From contig OZ023262.1 of NCBI GenBank assembly GCA_964006375.1, positions 200,470,778 to 200,534,777 of the forward strand: a DNA stretch of 64,000 nucleotides, read 5' to 3'. Shown here piece by piece: positions 24,959 to 35,699 of this stretch. The notes below the pieces were generated by a model, which worked only from the letters and a program-made list of their open reading frames with translations, did no database searches and was not told the DNA's origin. Within the stretch, counting starts at the first letter, position 1, and every line of letters begins with the position of its first letter. The position numbers and the translations under genes were made by a program. This stretch comes from Tillus elongatus (taxonomy: Eukaryota; Arthropoda; Insecta; Coleoptera; Cleridae).

Positions 24959-25484
24959 AAAGAACAAAAAATGCTACATACTTTATTTTCTTATAAAAAT
25001 AGTGCAAAATCCTACTGTTCCTTTAAAAGAACACTAATATTCACATGATAAAAGCTAGAAAATAGAGTAAGACGAAATCCTAAATCATAGTGTTACAAAG
25101 CACTTCAATAGACGTAGGTGCGGTGTTGCCACATTTCCAGAATTTCCCCAACATCTGAGAATTTTTGCACAATCTGGCAACACCGCCTCCCCACCCCCCT
25201 GGGGGTGTCTGGGGTGACCCCCCTCAGGCGAAGTCTCAACCCTCTAGGACCAAAAATAACGAAGCTACCAACTTGTACCCCGTCGGAACGGATAACTGAG
25301 GTCTGCACATTCCGAACAGCCTGTATATACACCCTGTATACGCAGAGAACCCTTACACCCTGTATACGCAGAGAGATCTTATAGTTCGAGAAACACCTCT
25401 TGTGTAACATAGGAGTGGTGACCACATTTGGATCCTCCTGTATATACATCCCCCTGTATACACACGGGACCGATCTGTATTCAC

Positions 25485-25540
25485 AGAACCTTCTAGTAAA
25501 AGAAGGTCCTGGAACGTTCTGGAATGGAACGCTCTAGAAA
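25485..25540 (+). promoter_or_regulatory. Heat-shock-element-like array in LTR U3
   Basis: Pentamers of the nGAAn/nTTCn type run in 5-base phase. GAA is at 25,502, 25,512, 25,522, 25,527 and 25,537. TTC is at 25,517, with one-mismatch TTC-like units at 25,507 and 25,532. A second perfect inverted pair lies at 25,485-25,494. The array ends 20 bases before the TATA box and is identical in the 3' LTR (31,303-31,358). Heat-shock factor binding is inferred from the consensus only. Confidence 0.6.
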
Positions 25541-25560
25541 GGAGTGGAAGGTACGGCGAG

Positions 25561-25602
25561 TATATAAAAGCGAAAGCAAGCCAGCCCGAGTTCAGTTCAG
25601 TT
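25561..25602 (+). promoter_or_regulatory. LTR core promoter: TATA box and initiator
   Basis: TATATAAAAG at 25,561-25,570, then TCAGTT at 25,592-25,597 and again at 25,597-25,602. The initiator A at 25,594 lies 33 bases from the TATA start, the spacing expected for an arthropod TATA plus Inr promoter. Transcription and the R region probably begin there. Confidence 0.7.
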
Positions 25603-25760
25603 AGAGAATGTGAAGTGACTTCAACAAGCAGTAATCAGTGTGAAGTGTTAGACTGTAGTATAGTAACTTGTGTGCAGATTAGTAATTGTAAGGCCAGTAA
25701 ATTAAGTGTTTTGTGAGAGAGATATTCTAGAAATTTTATTGTATCCATATTTAGAGTGTA

Positions 25761-25766
25761 AATAAA
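25761..25766 (+). promoter_or_regulatory. Poly(A) signal in the 5' LTR
   Basis: AATAAA; the equivalent in the 3' LTR is at 31,579-31,584, where it would end the genomic RNA. Confidence 0.7.
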
Positions 25767-25825
25767 GTTGTTTTGTTAAAATTTAAAGTCTCACTTATCC
25801 AGAACCCGGAGAAAACGTAACAATT

Positions 25826-25843
25826 TGGTGTCAGAAGTGGGAT
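25826..25843 (+). other. Primer-binding site
   Basis: Starts TGG three bases after the 5' LTR (TGGTGTCAGAAGTGGGAT), complementary to a tRNA 3' end (CCA). The isoacceptor was not identified. Confidence 0.7.
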
Positions 25844-25880
25844 AAGTGAGTGAAGAAGTGGACAACTAAGCTAGCTGTAA

Positions 25881-27384
25881 ATGGTAAACACTAGATCGAC
25901 TGACTACGACGAGATGGCTGAAATCAAAGAGTTGATGGACTTACTGAAAAAACAACGCGAAGAAGACAAAGAAGAACTCAAGAAGCAACGCGAAGAAGAC
26001 GAACAACGACGACAAGAAGAAGAAAGAAGACGGCGCGAAGAAGATGAACGACGACGGCAAGAAGACAAAGAAGAACTCAAGAGGCAACGCGAAGAAGACG
26101 AACAACGACGACAAGAAGAAGAAAGAAGACGGCGCGAAGAAGACGAGAGAAGACGACAAGAGGAGGAACAGAGGCGTCTTGAAAATAAAGAAGAACTCAA
26201 GAAGCAACGCGAAGAAGACAAAGAAGGCCTCCGAAGTATGTTCCACAATATGAGAGTTTGATGTAAAAGAAGAAATTGAACAGATCAACGAACAAATAGA
26301 AAATGTGGACAAGAAAGTAGAAAATGTGGACAAGAAAGTAGAAGATGTGGAAAATACAATAGGAGTGGTAAACAGGAAAGTAGAAAATGTAACAGAGGAT
26401 TTGAACAAACGATGGGAAGAAGTGGAGGGGTTGAAAGAACAAATGAAGATGATGATGAAAGGCACAGAAGTCAGACATAGAGAACTGACAGAGCAGGTGA
26501 TGGGCCAGACTGACAGAACTCAACCAAAAGGAGTTACTGGAATGTCCCCAGTTCAAAATCGTCCGGAAGAAGATATGCCAATCGTGCAGCAGCCTCATGG
26601 AACTTTGAAGCCGCCGACTTTTGACGGAGAAACATCGTGGCCCATGTACAGGAGGCAGTTTGAGGCGGCAGCTCTCAGCAATGGGTGGAGCGAACAACAG
26701 GCAGCAACTGCTCTAATTCTCTCGCTTAGAGGTAAAGCCCTAGAAATCCTCCAGAACATCCCGGAGTCGAAACAGCAAAACTACTTAACAGTGATACAGG
26801 CCCTAGATTTGAGATATGGTAACAAGTACATGAGCCAGGTCTACCAGACACAACTAAAGTCAAGGGTCCAGAAGCCAAATGAGACGCTGCAAGAATTTAG
26901 TGCCGAAGTGGAGAAACTTGTGCGACTGGCATATCCCCAAGCCCCAGAAGAATTTGTCAACCAGATAACCGTCCAGACCTTCATCTATGGGGTACTTGAT
27001 AATGAAATGCAACAAGCTTTAAGGCTCGGAAGGTTCAAAACACTTACGGACTGCGTAATTTATGGCTTGGAATTTGAAGCAGCGAAGAATGCATCTCAAC
27101 CTCGCCGCAACAGGCTGCGCGAAGTGAAGGAGATAGAGCACTTTGCAGACACGACAGCCGAACTAAGACAAGAAATGAAAATGATAAAAGAAGCCATAAG
27201 CAAGCTCACTGTACCGGTTGGGGCACGTAGGACGAAAGCAGATTGGTCAGACATAGAATGTTACAAGTGTGGTAGGAAAGGGCACATAAGTAGACAGTGC
27301 TCACAAACGCAACAGGTGGCTCGCAGAAGACAAGAATACACCAACAGTGAGCGGCGTCAGGGAAACGACCTGACGCCAGTGTAA
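25881..27384 (+). pseudogene. gag: gag, one frameshift
   Basis: The structural polyprotein of the element. Codons from ATG 25,881 encode a highly charged coiled-coil region built from internal repeats of EELKKQREEDEQRRQEEE-type sequence. The frame stops at 26,259-26,261. One extra T in a T-run there moves the rest into the next frame, which reads on from 26,260 (DVKEEIEQINEQ) through a heptad-like segment. A capsid-like domain follows (about 26,600-27,150; GKALEILQNIPESK, FSAEVEKLVRLAYP) and then one zinc knuckle, CYKCGRKGHISRQC, at about 27,259-27,300. It ends at TAA 27,382-27,384. The capsid would form the cytoplasmic particle and the knuckle would bind RNA. Confidence 0.88.
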
Positions 27385-27402
27385 GGGGGCGGCAGCTGGC
27401 GT
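27360..27402 (+). promoter_or_regulatory. -1 ribosomal frameshift signal, gag to pol
   Basis: Slippery heptamer G GGA AAC at 27,360-27,366 is in the gag phase. A 6-base spacer follows, then a hairpin with a perfect 7-bp stem, ACGCCAG (27,373-27,379) with CTGGCGT (27,396-27,402), and a 16-base loop containing the gag stop. The pol frame is -1 to gag and open across the site. All three elements of a -1 programmed frameshift are present. Confidence 0.8.
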
Positions 27403-30400
27403 GCGAGTCCCAAGGCCCCAAAGTAAAGGTCTCCACTATCCGACGTTACCACGAGAGCCTCGTTATACCTGGCAGCATAGACGGAAGACAATGCAGTTTC
27501 ACCATCGATACTGGTGCCACTAGATCCGTTGTACGTCCAGACATGTTGCCAAACAAGTCAGCACTCACTACCAACAAACAGCCTGTGTTGGAGACGGCAA
27601 AAGGAGATAGAATACCCCCTTTCAGTAGACTTCCAGAATAAGATCTTGAGAATCGGCAACGAAGAGTTGTATTTATCTCCACCAGCAGGCGAAGCTAATC
27701 CCAGGGTGAGACTTATTGTCGACGAAGATACACGGATTCCTGGTAACAGTGAGAAGATTGTCAGAGCCAGGCTAGAGAAGAAACTTGATGGTATGTCTGC
27801 TCTCATAGCGGAGCCCCTAAAAGATAGACATGATGGTGCCCTCATCGCACGATGCTTAGTAGACCCAAAGAGGACAATACCCATAAGAGTGGCTAATGTA
27901 CAAACTAACAGGGTCACATTGAAGAAAGGTGAGGTTATAGCCACTTGCGAACCCATTGACCGAGTGACGTTGTCCAAAAACGTGACACCCACTGCATTAG
28001 ACAGAAGACTGCCAGTAGAATTAGTAGAGCGGTTCAAGAATTCATGGGGCCAATTGAACAATATGGAGATGGAGATGGCAGTGAAGTTCGTATTGGAGGA
28101 GGCCGATATTTTCGCTCAAGATAAAATCACAGGTCGTACGAGTCTAGTGCAACACAGAATTAATACTGGCGACGCAAGACCAATTAGACAGCCGCCGAGA
28201 AGACTGCCTTTTGCCAAGCAATCAGAAATCAAGACGATGGTTAACGAAATGCTGGAAGATGGTGTGATCGAGGAATCTAATAGTCCTTGGTCGTCCCCAG
28301 TAGTTTTGGTCACCAAGAAAGACGGCACTATGAGATTTTGCGTGGACTATAGGAAGCTGAATGATGTCACCAAGAAAGACAGTTATCCCCTGCCCCGGAT
28401 CGACGACACTTTGAACACTTTGGCCGGATCAAAGTGGTTCTCTACATTAGACCTGAAAAGTGGCTACTGGCAAGTAGAACTCCATAAAGACGATAAGGAG
28501 AAGACTGCTTTTTCAACCGGGAATGGGTTGTACCAATTCAAGGTCATGCCGTTCGGCTTATGTAATGCTCCTGCCACCTTCGAGCGACTAATGGAGTTAG
28601 TGCTGAGAGGACTGACATGGGAAACATGCCTGGTGTATCTCGATGATGTCATGGTGATTGGAAGGACTTTCGATGAACACCTGTCGAATCTGAAGCAAGT
28701 TTTCTCCAAGCTGAGAGGTGCCAATCTGCAACTCAATCCCAAGAAATGCATCCTCTTCCAGAAGAAAGTGAGTTTCCTCGGACATGTCGTTTCTGAGAAA
28801 GGGATAGAAACTGATCCAGAGAAAATAAAGGCAGTAAGAGACTGGCCTGTGCCGAAGAACAAACATGAGGTCAGAAATTTTCTGTGACTTTGCAGCTACT
28901 ACCGACGCTTTGTGAAGTACTTCAGCAGCATTGCGAAACCTCTGCATAGCCTGACTGAAAATAAGGTCGAGTTCATCTGGTCACAAGATTGCCAACAGTC
29001 TTTTGGAGAACTCAAACATCGTCTTCTCACTGCTCCTGTACTGGCTTATCCTCAGGACGAAGGACTGTTTATACTGGACACCGATGCTTCCCAGTATGGC
29101 ATTGGGGCAGTACTCTCACAGCTCCAAGCCGGAGAAGAAGTTGTGATAGGCTACTTCAGCAAAACGTTCGTAAAAGCAGAAAGGAATTACTGTGTAACCC
29201 GGAAAGAACTGCTGGCAGTTGTAAGATCCATCGAACATTTCCACAGCTTTCTGTATGGAAGAACATTCCGCGTGAGGTCGGATCACTCTGCTCTGCAATG
29301 GCTTCTGAACTTTAGAAATCCCGAAGGACAGATAGCCCGATGGATAGAGAAACTGCAGAGCTACGACTTCCAGATTGAACATCGAAAAGGAAGAAGTCAC
29401 GCCAATGCAGACAGCCTGTTGAGAAGACCATGTTCAGTGCATGAATGTAAATTTTGCGAGCGACAAGAGAACAAAGAGATCGACAAAGTAACTCATCAGA
29501 TCAAACAACTGGTGGCAGGACAGGGGAATAACACCGATCTAGACGTAAATCTTGAATACATCAGAGACGCACAGAAGACAGATCCGGACTTGAAAAATAT
29601 TAGAGAATGGCTACAAAAGGGGAAAAGACCTGAGTGGCACGATGTGTCCCGGTTTGGGGCGGAGGTTAAAGGCTACTGGCTACAATGGGACTCATTGTGT
29701 CTATAGAATGACATGATCACTCGAAAATGGGAAACTGCCGATGGTAGAGACTGTATATACCAGACCGTTGTGCCAAGTGAGTGCATAAGCAGTGTTCTTC
29801 AAGAGTTACACAATAGTAGAAGTGGAGGCCACTTTGGGGTCAACAGGACTCTTGCCAGAGTGAGAGACCGCTTCTATTGGATAAACTGCCGAAGGAGCGT
29901 GGAAGAATGGTGCAAAAGGTGTGAACAATGTGCTTCAAAGAAAGGACCAAAGACCCGATCCAGAGGAAAAATGATGCAGTACATATCAGGTACACCGTGG
30001 GAGAGAGTTGCCGTAGACATCGCAGGACCTTTTCCCATCACAGAGTCTGGAAACAGATACATAATGGTGGCGATGGACTACTTCTCGAAATGGCCTGAAG
30101 TTGCGCCGATCCCCAACCAAGAGGCAATGACCGTAGCAGAAGCCCTGATGGAAAATGTCATATCACGGCATGGCGTACCCTTGGAGATTCACACCGACCA
30201 GGGCCGGAATTTCGAATCAGAGGTCTGGAAGAGCCTAATGGACTTGCTAGGCATAAAGAAAACGAGAACAACGCCACTCCACCCTCAATCAGACGGCATG
30301 GTAGAACGGCATAACAGGACCATCAATCAGTATCTTGCTATGTTTGTCGACGAGAATCAGAGAACCTGGGACAAGCTGATACCTCTGTTCCTCCTAGCTT

Positions 30401-30897
30401 ACAGAAGCTCTCAGCATGAATCTACCGGCTACACTCCATCCATGATGTTGACCGGCAGAGAGATGCGGTTACCAATCGACATGACGAGACCACCACCGAA
30501 CGAGGACATAGCGGACCTAGCTACGTTACCTGAGTATGTCGCCGACCTAGAAGGAAAACTGCGCACTATACACAGATGTGTCAGAGATAGGCTCCTCTTA
30601 AGCAGTGACCGGATGAAGATGCGCTTGGATCGCAGAGCAACACCCCATACATTCAAGGAAGGTGATGCAGTGTGGCTGTACCAACCGACAAGGAGAAAGG
30701 GCCTCAGTCCCAAACTTCAGAAACCATGGGAAGGGCCATACTTGGTGACTAAGAAAATTAACGACCTAGTCCACAGAATCCAGCTGTCTCCAAGAACTAA
30801 ACCCAAAGTTGTTCACATAGAGAGGTTGAGTCCCTATCGGGGCAACGCACCCCCAAGTTGGCGGCCGGTAAATACTGTTCGGGACGAACAGTCTTAA
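27363..30897 (+). pseudogene. pol: pol: protease, RT, RNase H, integrase; three lesions
   Basis: The polymerase polyprotein. Protease has FTIDTGATRSVV with catalytic DTGA at 27,507-27,518. One extra C in a C-run near 27,611-27,615 then shifts the frame. RT spans about 28,100-28,900 with LDLKSGYWQ and YLDD at 28,636-28,647. A TGA stop lies at 28,885-28,887. RNase H follows (LDTDASQYGIGAVLSQ, about 29,075). A TAG lies at 29,704-29,706. Integrase has an HHCC finger (about 29,800-29,940) and DDE residues Asp 30,016, Asp 30,196 and Glu 30,304, the last two with DD35E spacing. The C-terminal part has a GPY-like block (WEGPYLVTKK) and no chromodomain. It ends at TAA 30,895-30,897. Enzymatic boxes are intact but the frame is not. 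Confidence 0.92.
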
Positions 30898-30909
30898 GGA
30901 GGGGGGCAG
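30894..30909 (+). other. Polypurine tract
   Basis: AAGGAGGGGGGCAG directly before the 3' LTR, the plus-strand primer site. Confidence 0.75.
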
Positions 30910-31640
30910 TGTTACAAAGCACTTCAATAGACGTAGGTGCGGTGTTGCCACATCTCCAGAATTTCCCCAACATCTGGAAAATTTTGCACAATCTGGCAAC
31001 ACCGCCTCCCCACCCCCTGGGGGTGTCTGGGGTGACCCCCCTCAGGCGAAGTCTCAACCCTCTAGGACCAAAAATAACGAAGTTACCAACTTGTACCCCG
31101 TCGGAACGGATAACTGAGGTCTGCACATTCCGAACACCCTGTATATACACCCTGTATACGCAGAGAACCCTTACACCCTGTATACGCAGAGAGATCTTAT
31201 AGTTCGAGAAACACCTCTTGTGTAACATAGGAGTGGTGACCACATTTGGATCCTCCTGTATATACATCCCCCTGTATACACACGGGACCGATCTGTATTC
31301 ACAGAACCTTCTAGTAAAAGAAGGTCCTGGAACGTTCTGGAATGGAACGCTCTAGAAAGGAGAGGAAGGTACGGCGAGTATATAAAAGCGAAAGCAAGCC
31401 AGCCCGAGTTCAGTTCAGTTAGAGAATGTGAAGTGACTTCAACAAGCAGTAATCAGTGTGAAGTGTTAGACTGTAGTATAGTAACTTGAGTGCAGATTAG
31501 TAATTGTAAGGCCAGTAAATTAAGTGTTTTGTGAGAGAGATATTCTAGAAATTTTATTGTATCCATATTTAGAGTGTAAATAAAGTTGTTTTGTTAAAAT
31601 TTAAAGTCTCACTTATCCAGAACCCGGAGAAAACGTGTCA
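30910..31640 (+). repeat. 3' LTR of the gypsy element
   Basis: 731 bases, about 98.6% identical to the 5' LTR by eye. Its last six bases are GTGTCA instead of GTAACA. The HSE-like array, the TATA box (31,379-31,388) and AATAAA (31,579) are all kept. Confidence 0.95.
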
Positions 31641-32044
31641 ATATGATATACTAAATACTACACCATCTGTGACAGTTATCTGCTAAAATGCCACGGAAAT
31701 ATAGACAAATATCAATAATACCTACGCCCACATGTTCACTGTTTCGTTGCAATAATACCTGCACAAAATTATTTGTCAACTAAAATTTATCAAAACTTTT
31801 TAGGTTATCCATAGACAACTAAACTGCAGCCATAAAGATTATTCTACCTTATCTTATCAGCGCCATCCAGAAATAACGGCTATAAGCTCAACCAGAAAAT
31901 TATTTTTCAGATGTTCTTCATAAGGAACGGTAGGCTATTTTGGGTTAAGACAAATTTTTTTTAAAGAGTTGAGGAGAAAATGCCTCAGCAACACCTTTTT
32001 ATGATCCATAGCCCCGATGTGCCTTAAAAAAAGGCCACGTAAGA
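31641..32044. other. No gene seen
   Basis: AT-rich flank of the gypsy element without recognisable coding. Confidence 0.5.
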
Positions 32045-32265
32045 AATGAACTTTATATTTGGGAGAGGAACCAAATGCTTATATACTGGAGAAAAATGCC
32101 AGACTTTAGGCAGGCAAAACGGTTCATCACCATATCAACAGAGAAGTCTGAACTCTTTCTTGAATTGAACAGGAACGACTTGAGAATAATCAGATGACTT
32201 TTCACGGGATGCTTCCCAGAAGGTACCACCTTACGAAGATGGGTAATAGCCCAGGTCCAATCCGG
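32045..32265 (+). pseudogene. LINE C-terminal fragment, left part
   Basis: Read with one frame change, 32,140-32,255 encodes ELNRNDLRIIR, then a GCFPEGTTLRRW-like segment. This resembles the LNRxDLRxxxGLLTGH block near the C-terminus of R1/I-type LINEs. The sequence breaks at the TIR element and resumes at about 35,030 with the Cys block (VDSENCRYCTEGPEKQN). Together they are one relic split by a later insertion. Confidence 0.55.
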
Positions 32266-35020
32266 GTTGATGGTCAACATATTAGAGACAAGCTGAAATT
32301 TGGTACAGTGCTTTGTTTTGAAGTTCTAAACATACCCTGAAATCCCAGAGGTAAAATGTTGAGCCCGTCCCCCCAAAGGGGGTAAAATTAGTCTTTTTTT
32401 ACTATTTTCTTTATATCTTGAAAACGAAGCTTTGTATGAAAAAATGGCAAGAGAAAAAAGTTGAAGAGCTGAAAATTTTCTAGCGAAAATATCTACTTTA
32501 ATTTTTTAAAAGTTAGCAGTGGCAGAGCTGTGAATTTTTCAATTGGGAGTATTTTTCTGAATATTCCGAATATGTGCTAAATAATGTATTTTTGGCTAGA
32601 TTACTTAAATAAAATACATATAAATTAATGTTAAGGTAACATGTAATAATACAGTGCAGTACTATGTGCTTTTTTTGGGGTGTAAATTTCGGGGGGTAAT
32701 CTGTTGTGGATATAATAACAAAGATTAAATAAACCAAAATACTTTATTACTAGAAGTCTAATTAAAGAAAAGTGAACTGATCTAAATATCTTCTTGTTCA
32801 TCTATATCCATATTTACAGCCCGGTTTAGACAGGTAATTTCGTTGCATTGGCCACATGCCATAGTGCACTTTAGGCTCATTCGCTTGCACGTACATGCTT
32901 TTTTACACCATTATCATGAACAATTGCAATAAATTTTCTCTAGAACCCATGTAGGGGCAATGCTTTGGTCGGAATGAATTGGCTGCAACTCTTGATTTCT
33001 TAGACTCCAACCACAGTCTTGTGGTGGTATATGATTATTTAACCACGCATATGAATATGATATAAAGTTTTACTTGCATGATAAACCTGACTTACCTTAT
33101 AGAAAACTTTATATTCGTGATACTTTGCGCTATTTGAGGTAGGTGGTAATGAAGCAAAGTTAAAATCAGTACTAAGGCTTTGTTTAGCTACGTACTGCTG
33201 GTAAAGCGTGTATCTAACACTATCCAAATCTGACTTTGTTGATTTTTTAACATATGCTGTTATGAAAAATTGTGAAGTAACTGCTTCTACATTATCCTTT
33301 GAAGCCTGAGGGTTATAAAATTCTTTTAACAGCGTATATAGCGTTTTTTCTGGATAATCTTTACTAAATTCACCTTTCTTTTACTGAACAACGCAGACCT
33401 TGTGTCACAACCGGACATTGCGTGCATACTAAGAATAACATCCTTTAGGTCTCCCAATTTTTGTTGTAAGGTCGATATGTCGCTTATTTTATTTGGCTTT
33501 GATAATTTTCCCCGACGGATCATAAATAGTCTTTTCTGACAATAATGAATTAATAACACCATGACATCTGTATCATCGCTCACTATTGCAACCGCATCTT
33601 CAGAATTTTCGCTGATTGCTACTGCTGTGCTTACAATGAGAGTATCGGCATTACCAACTGAGTATTTTACATTGACTCCATTTTCATGCAACATTTTCCC
33701 GAGGGCACATATGAAATTGGTTTTGTTGATGGTATTTGATAAAAAATCTGCTTTTGGTATACCGACAGCAGATAAATCCGAAATAGATACAATGGGTACT
33801 ATTCTTTTGCCCAATGACCTGCGATTTTGTTCAACAATTTTGGTCTGCATTTCCTCATGCCCGTTAAAAACCACAGTGACATTTTGACCATAATGATATT
33901 TTATGTGATTGTAGTACTGAGAAAATATATCTGAAAATATTGCAGCACTTTGCCAGATAACTTTATGAAGTAAGTAGCCTCTATCTATTAGGTAATGTGT
34001 TACGGAACACGAATTTTGAAGTAACGGCGGGCATAGTTTGTCAAATATTTTATATAACGCTGATTTAGTAGTTTTTCGTAATGATCCGTTATCAAATAAA
34101 CTAAGAGAGCATGGTGCTAATTCATTCTTAAAACACAATTTGATTTTTTCAGATGATGCAGAGCAGATTATTCCACTAAAAAGAAGTGCAGGGTTTACAG
34201 TTATCTCTCCACCCTTTATTTTTATCGGGGAAGCTTCTGATGAGAGCGGTTTTACTCTGTCACTGCGTTTAAGGTGTAACTTACTGTAGTTGGTACCAAT
34301 TATTCTACTTACTACTTTTTACCTATTTCCGCAGCTTTATCGCAATTTACGTGTTTTGGCTCCTGTCCTTAATTATCGTAGATGTAACACGTGACGGAAG
34401 TGGGAGTAGCAACTGCCGATGGTTACTTAGCAACCACGTCGATCAGAGGCGTCGTGAGTTTTATCTTCGTTACAAACTTCAAGGGAGTAGATAACTATTA
34501 TTTTTGGAGAGCGGTAAATATTCGTTCGATCTCGCGACGGATTATAGCCAGAAGGGGGAAGGGGAGTTATTTAACCTTGTTATTTTTATCAACAAAGATT
34601 TACACAACCCCACAAATCCCCTTTGTGCAACTCTTTATATATATTTTTGATAATATTGATTTATCCATGCTTATTTGGTACTTTAACTACCTCTTACTAT
34701 AAGATATTTAACTGTTAAAAAAACCTAAATTTAAAAATCCATAACTCCGCCACTGCTAACAAAAAAAATTCGGAGTAGACTTCTTTGACGCAAAATTTTG
34801 AGCTCTTCAACTTGTCCCTCTTAGTATTTTTTCCTACATTGCTTCGTTTTCAGGTTAAAAAGGAAAAAGTAAAAAAAGGCGAATTTCACCCCTTTTGGAG
34901 GATTGTTTTAGGGGGACGGACTCAACGTATCACCGCTGGGGTTTTAGCATATATTAAGCACTTCAAAACCAAGCACCACACCAAATTTCAGATTGTCTCT
35001 AATTTGTTGAGCATCGCCCA
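32266..35020 (-). mobile_element. TIR DNA transposon with nuclease-like gene (Academ-like?)
   Basis: About 2.75 kb with imperfect terminal inverted repeats of about 100 bases. The left end reads CAACATATTAGAGACAAGCT (32,276 on) and the complement of the right end reads CAACAAATTAGAGACAATCT. Shared inner blocks are GAAATTTGGT, GTTTTGAAGT and GTCCGTCCCCC. It interrupts a LINE relic, so it moved after that LINE arrived. The minus strand carries one broken gene. A PIN/XPG-like nuclease plus a multi-Cys domain recalls Academ-type transposases, but that assignment is from memory and the target duplication was not resolved. Confidence 0.6.
32788..34314 (-). pseudogene. PIN/XPG-like nuclease with Cys-rich C-terminus, broken
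   Basis: Minus strand. The frame is open from about 34,314, without an early ATG, to 33,326. It encodes VNPALLFSGIICSASSEKIK, SLFDNGSLRKTTKSALYKIF, TVVFNGHE, NADTLIVSTAVAI, IVSDDTDVMVLLIHYC and LSMHAMSGCDTRSALF. The acidic clusters (NGHE, NAD, SDDTD, GCD) resemble a PIN/FEN-type metal-binding nuclease. One extra A near 33,380 shifts the frame. The restored phase runs on to about 33,097 (EFYNPQASKDNVEAV, LPPTSNSAKYHEYKVFYK), where a GTAAGT donor-like site occurs. 33,058-32,788 then encodes IPPQDCGWSL and a Cys cluster (WCKKACTCKRMSLKC, CGQCNEITCLN) with two adjacent stops. Proteins of this kind are common in animal genomes. I do not know their exact reaction. Confidence 0.6.
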
Positions 35021-35560
35021 TATAAAACGATAAATCGAGCTTGGGCTATAAGGTGGACAGTGAAAACTGCAGATACTGCACTGAAGGACCGGAAAAACAG
35101 AACACTTGCTTTGCGATTTCATGGTTCCGTTCTGCAAAAGGCATAAATATCTTGGAATGGAGAGTTTACCATGCTAGAAAGTGGGTAAAATAGCTCCCAA
35201 ACAGATAGTAGACTACATAAAAAGTCTGAACTTATTGGACAAATAAAAAAATAGTCATGCATAAAAGATCCAGTGTGGTCGCAGCGCAGAGGCAGATGTC
35301 CTATACAACTCACTGAGCAATTCAAAGTCTACAGTCGTAAAGTTTAAAATTAACGGAATAAATTTGGCTCCAGCATTCGCAGATTATATATATAAACCAA
35401 TTCCATCAAGTAAATAGCTTTTTAGCAATGAAGCATTAAATCATTTAATCCTAATACATTTTAGCACTTCTACCGCCACCTATCTTTTCATCAACCTTAT
35501 AGGTATTTAGCGCCACTATAAGCTCACATATTTTTGTAGCCTTAAATATTTTTTTACAAT
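35021..35560 (+). pseudogene. LINE C-terminal fragment, right part and 3' UTR
   Basis: 35,030-35,130 encodes the Cys motif ENCRYCTEGPEKQN that completes the fragment at 32,045. The rest (to about 35,560) is non-coding and resembles a LINE 3' UTR, with TAGCGCCACTATAAGCTCAC near 35,507. Confidence 0.5.
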
Positions 35561-35612
35561 AATGTTTTCACTCATGGATTTGTGGCTTATATCTAAATCT
35601 TAGCAATGTAAT

Positions 35613-35614
<2 letters not shown>

Positions 35615-35691
<77 letters not shown>
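35615..35691. repeat. (TA)n tract
   Basis: About 38 TA units between two LINE relics. Confidence 0.95.
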
Positions 35692-35693
<2 letters not shown>

Positions 35694-35699
35694 ATAGTC

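Larger units (their letters stand above)
25091..25822 (+). repeat. 5' LTR of the gypsy element
   Basis: 732 bases, starting TGTTACAAAGCACTTC and ending GTAACA. It contains a short direct repeat (CCCTGTATACGCAGAGA twice, near 25,331 and 25,357), a promoter and a poly(A) signal. Confidence 0.95.
25091..31640 (+). mobile_element. Ty3/gypsy LTR retrotransposon, full length
   Basis: The 6.55-kb element has 5' LTR, primer-binding site, gag, pol (protease, RT, RNase H, integrase), polypurine tract and 3' LTR in canonical gypsy order. No env-like frame lies between pol and the 3' LTR. The LTRs differ at about ten positions plus one indel in 731 bases, so the insertion is recent. The flanking 4-mers are ATAG and ATAT, close to but not an exact target duplication. 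Coding lesions are one frameshift in gag, and one frameshift and two stops in pol. The clade within Metaviridae is not determined. Confidence 0.93.

Noticed and set aside
25904..26697. Ser/Phe-rich antisense frames opposite gag
   Set aside because: They are shadows of the Glu/Arg-rich gag repeats on the other strand.
30766..31267. A minus-strand 156-codon frame in the 3' LTR as an env-like or accessory gene
   Set aside because: The same frame occurs in the 5' LTR as a shadow of LTR sequence; it has no signal peptide, membrane segment or family motif.
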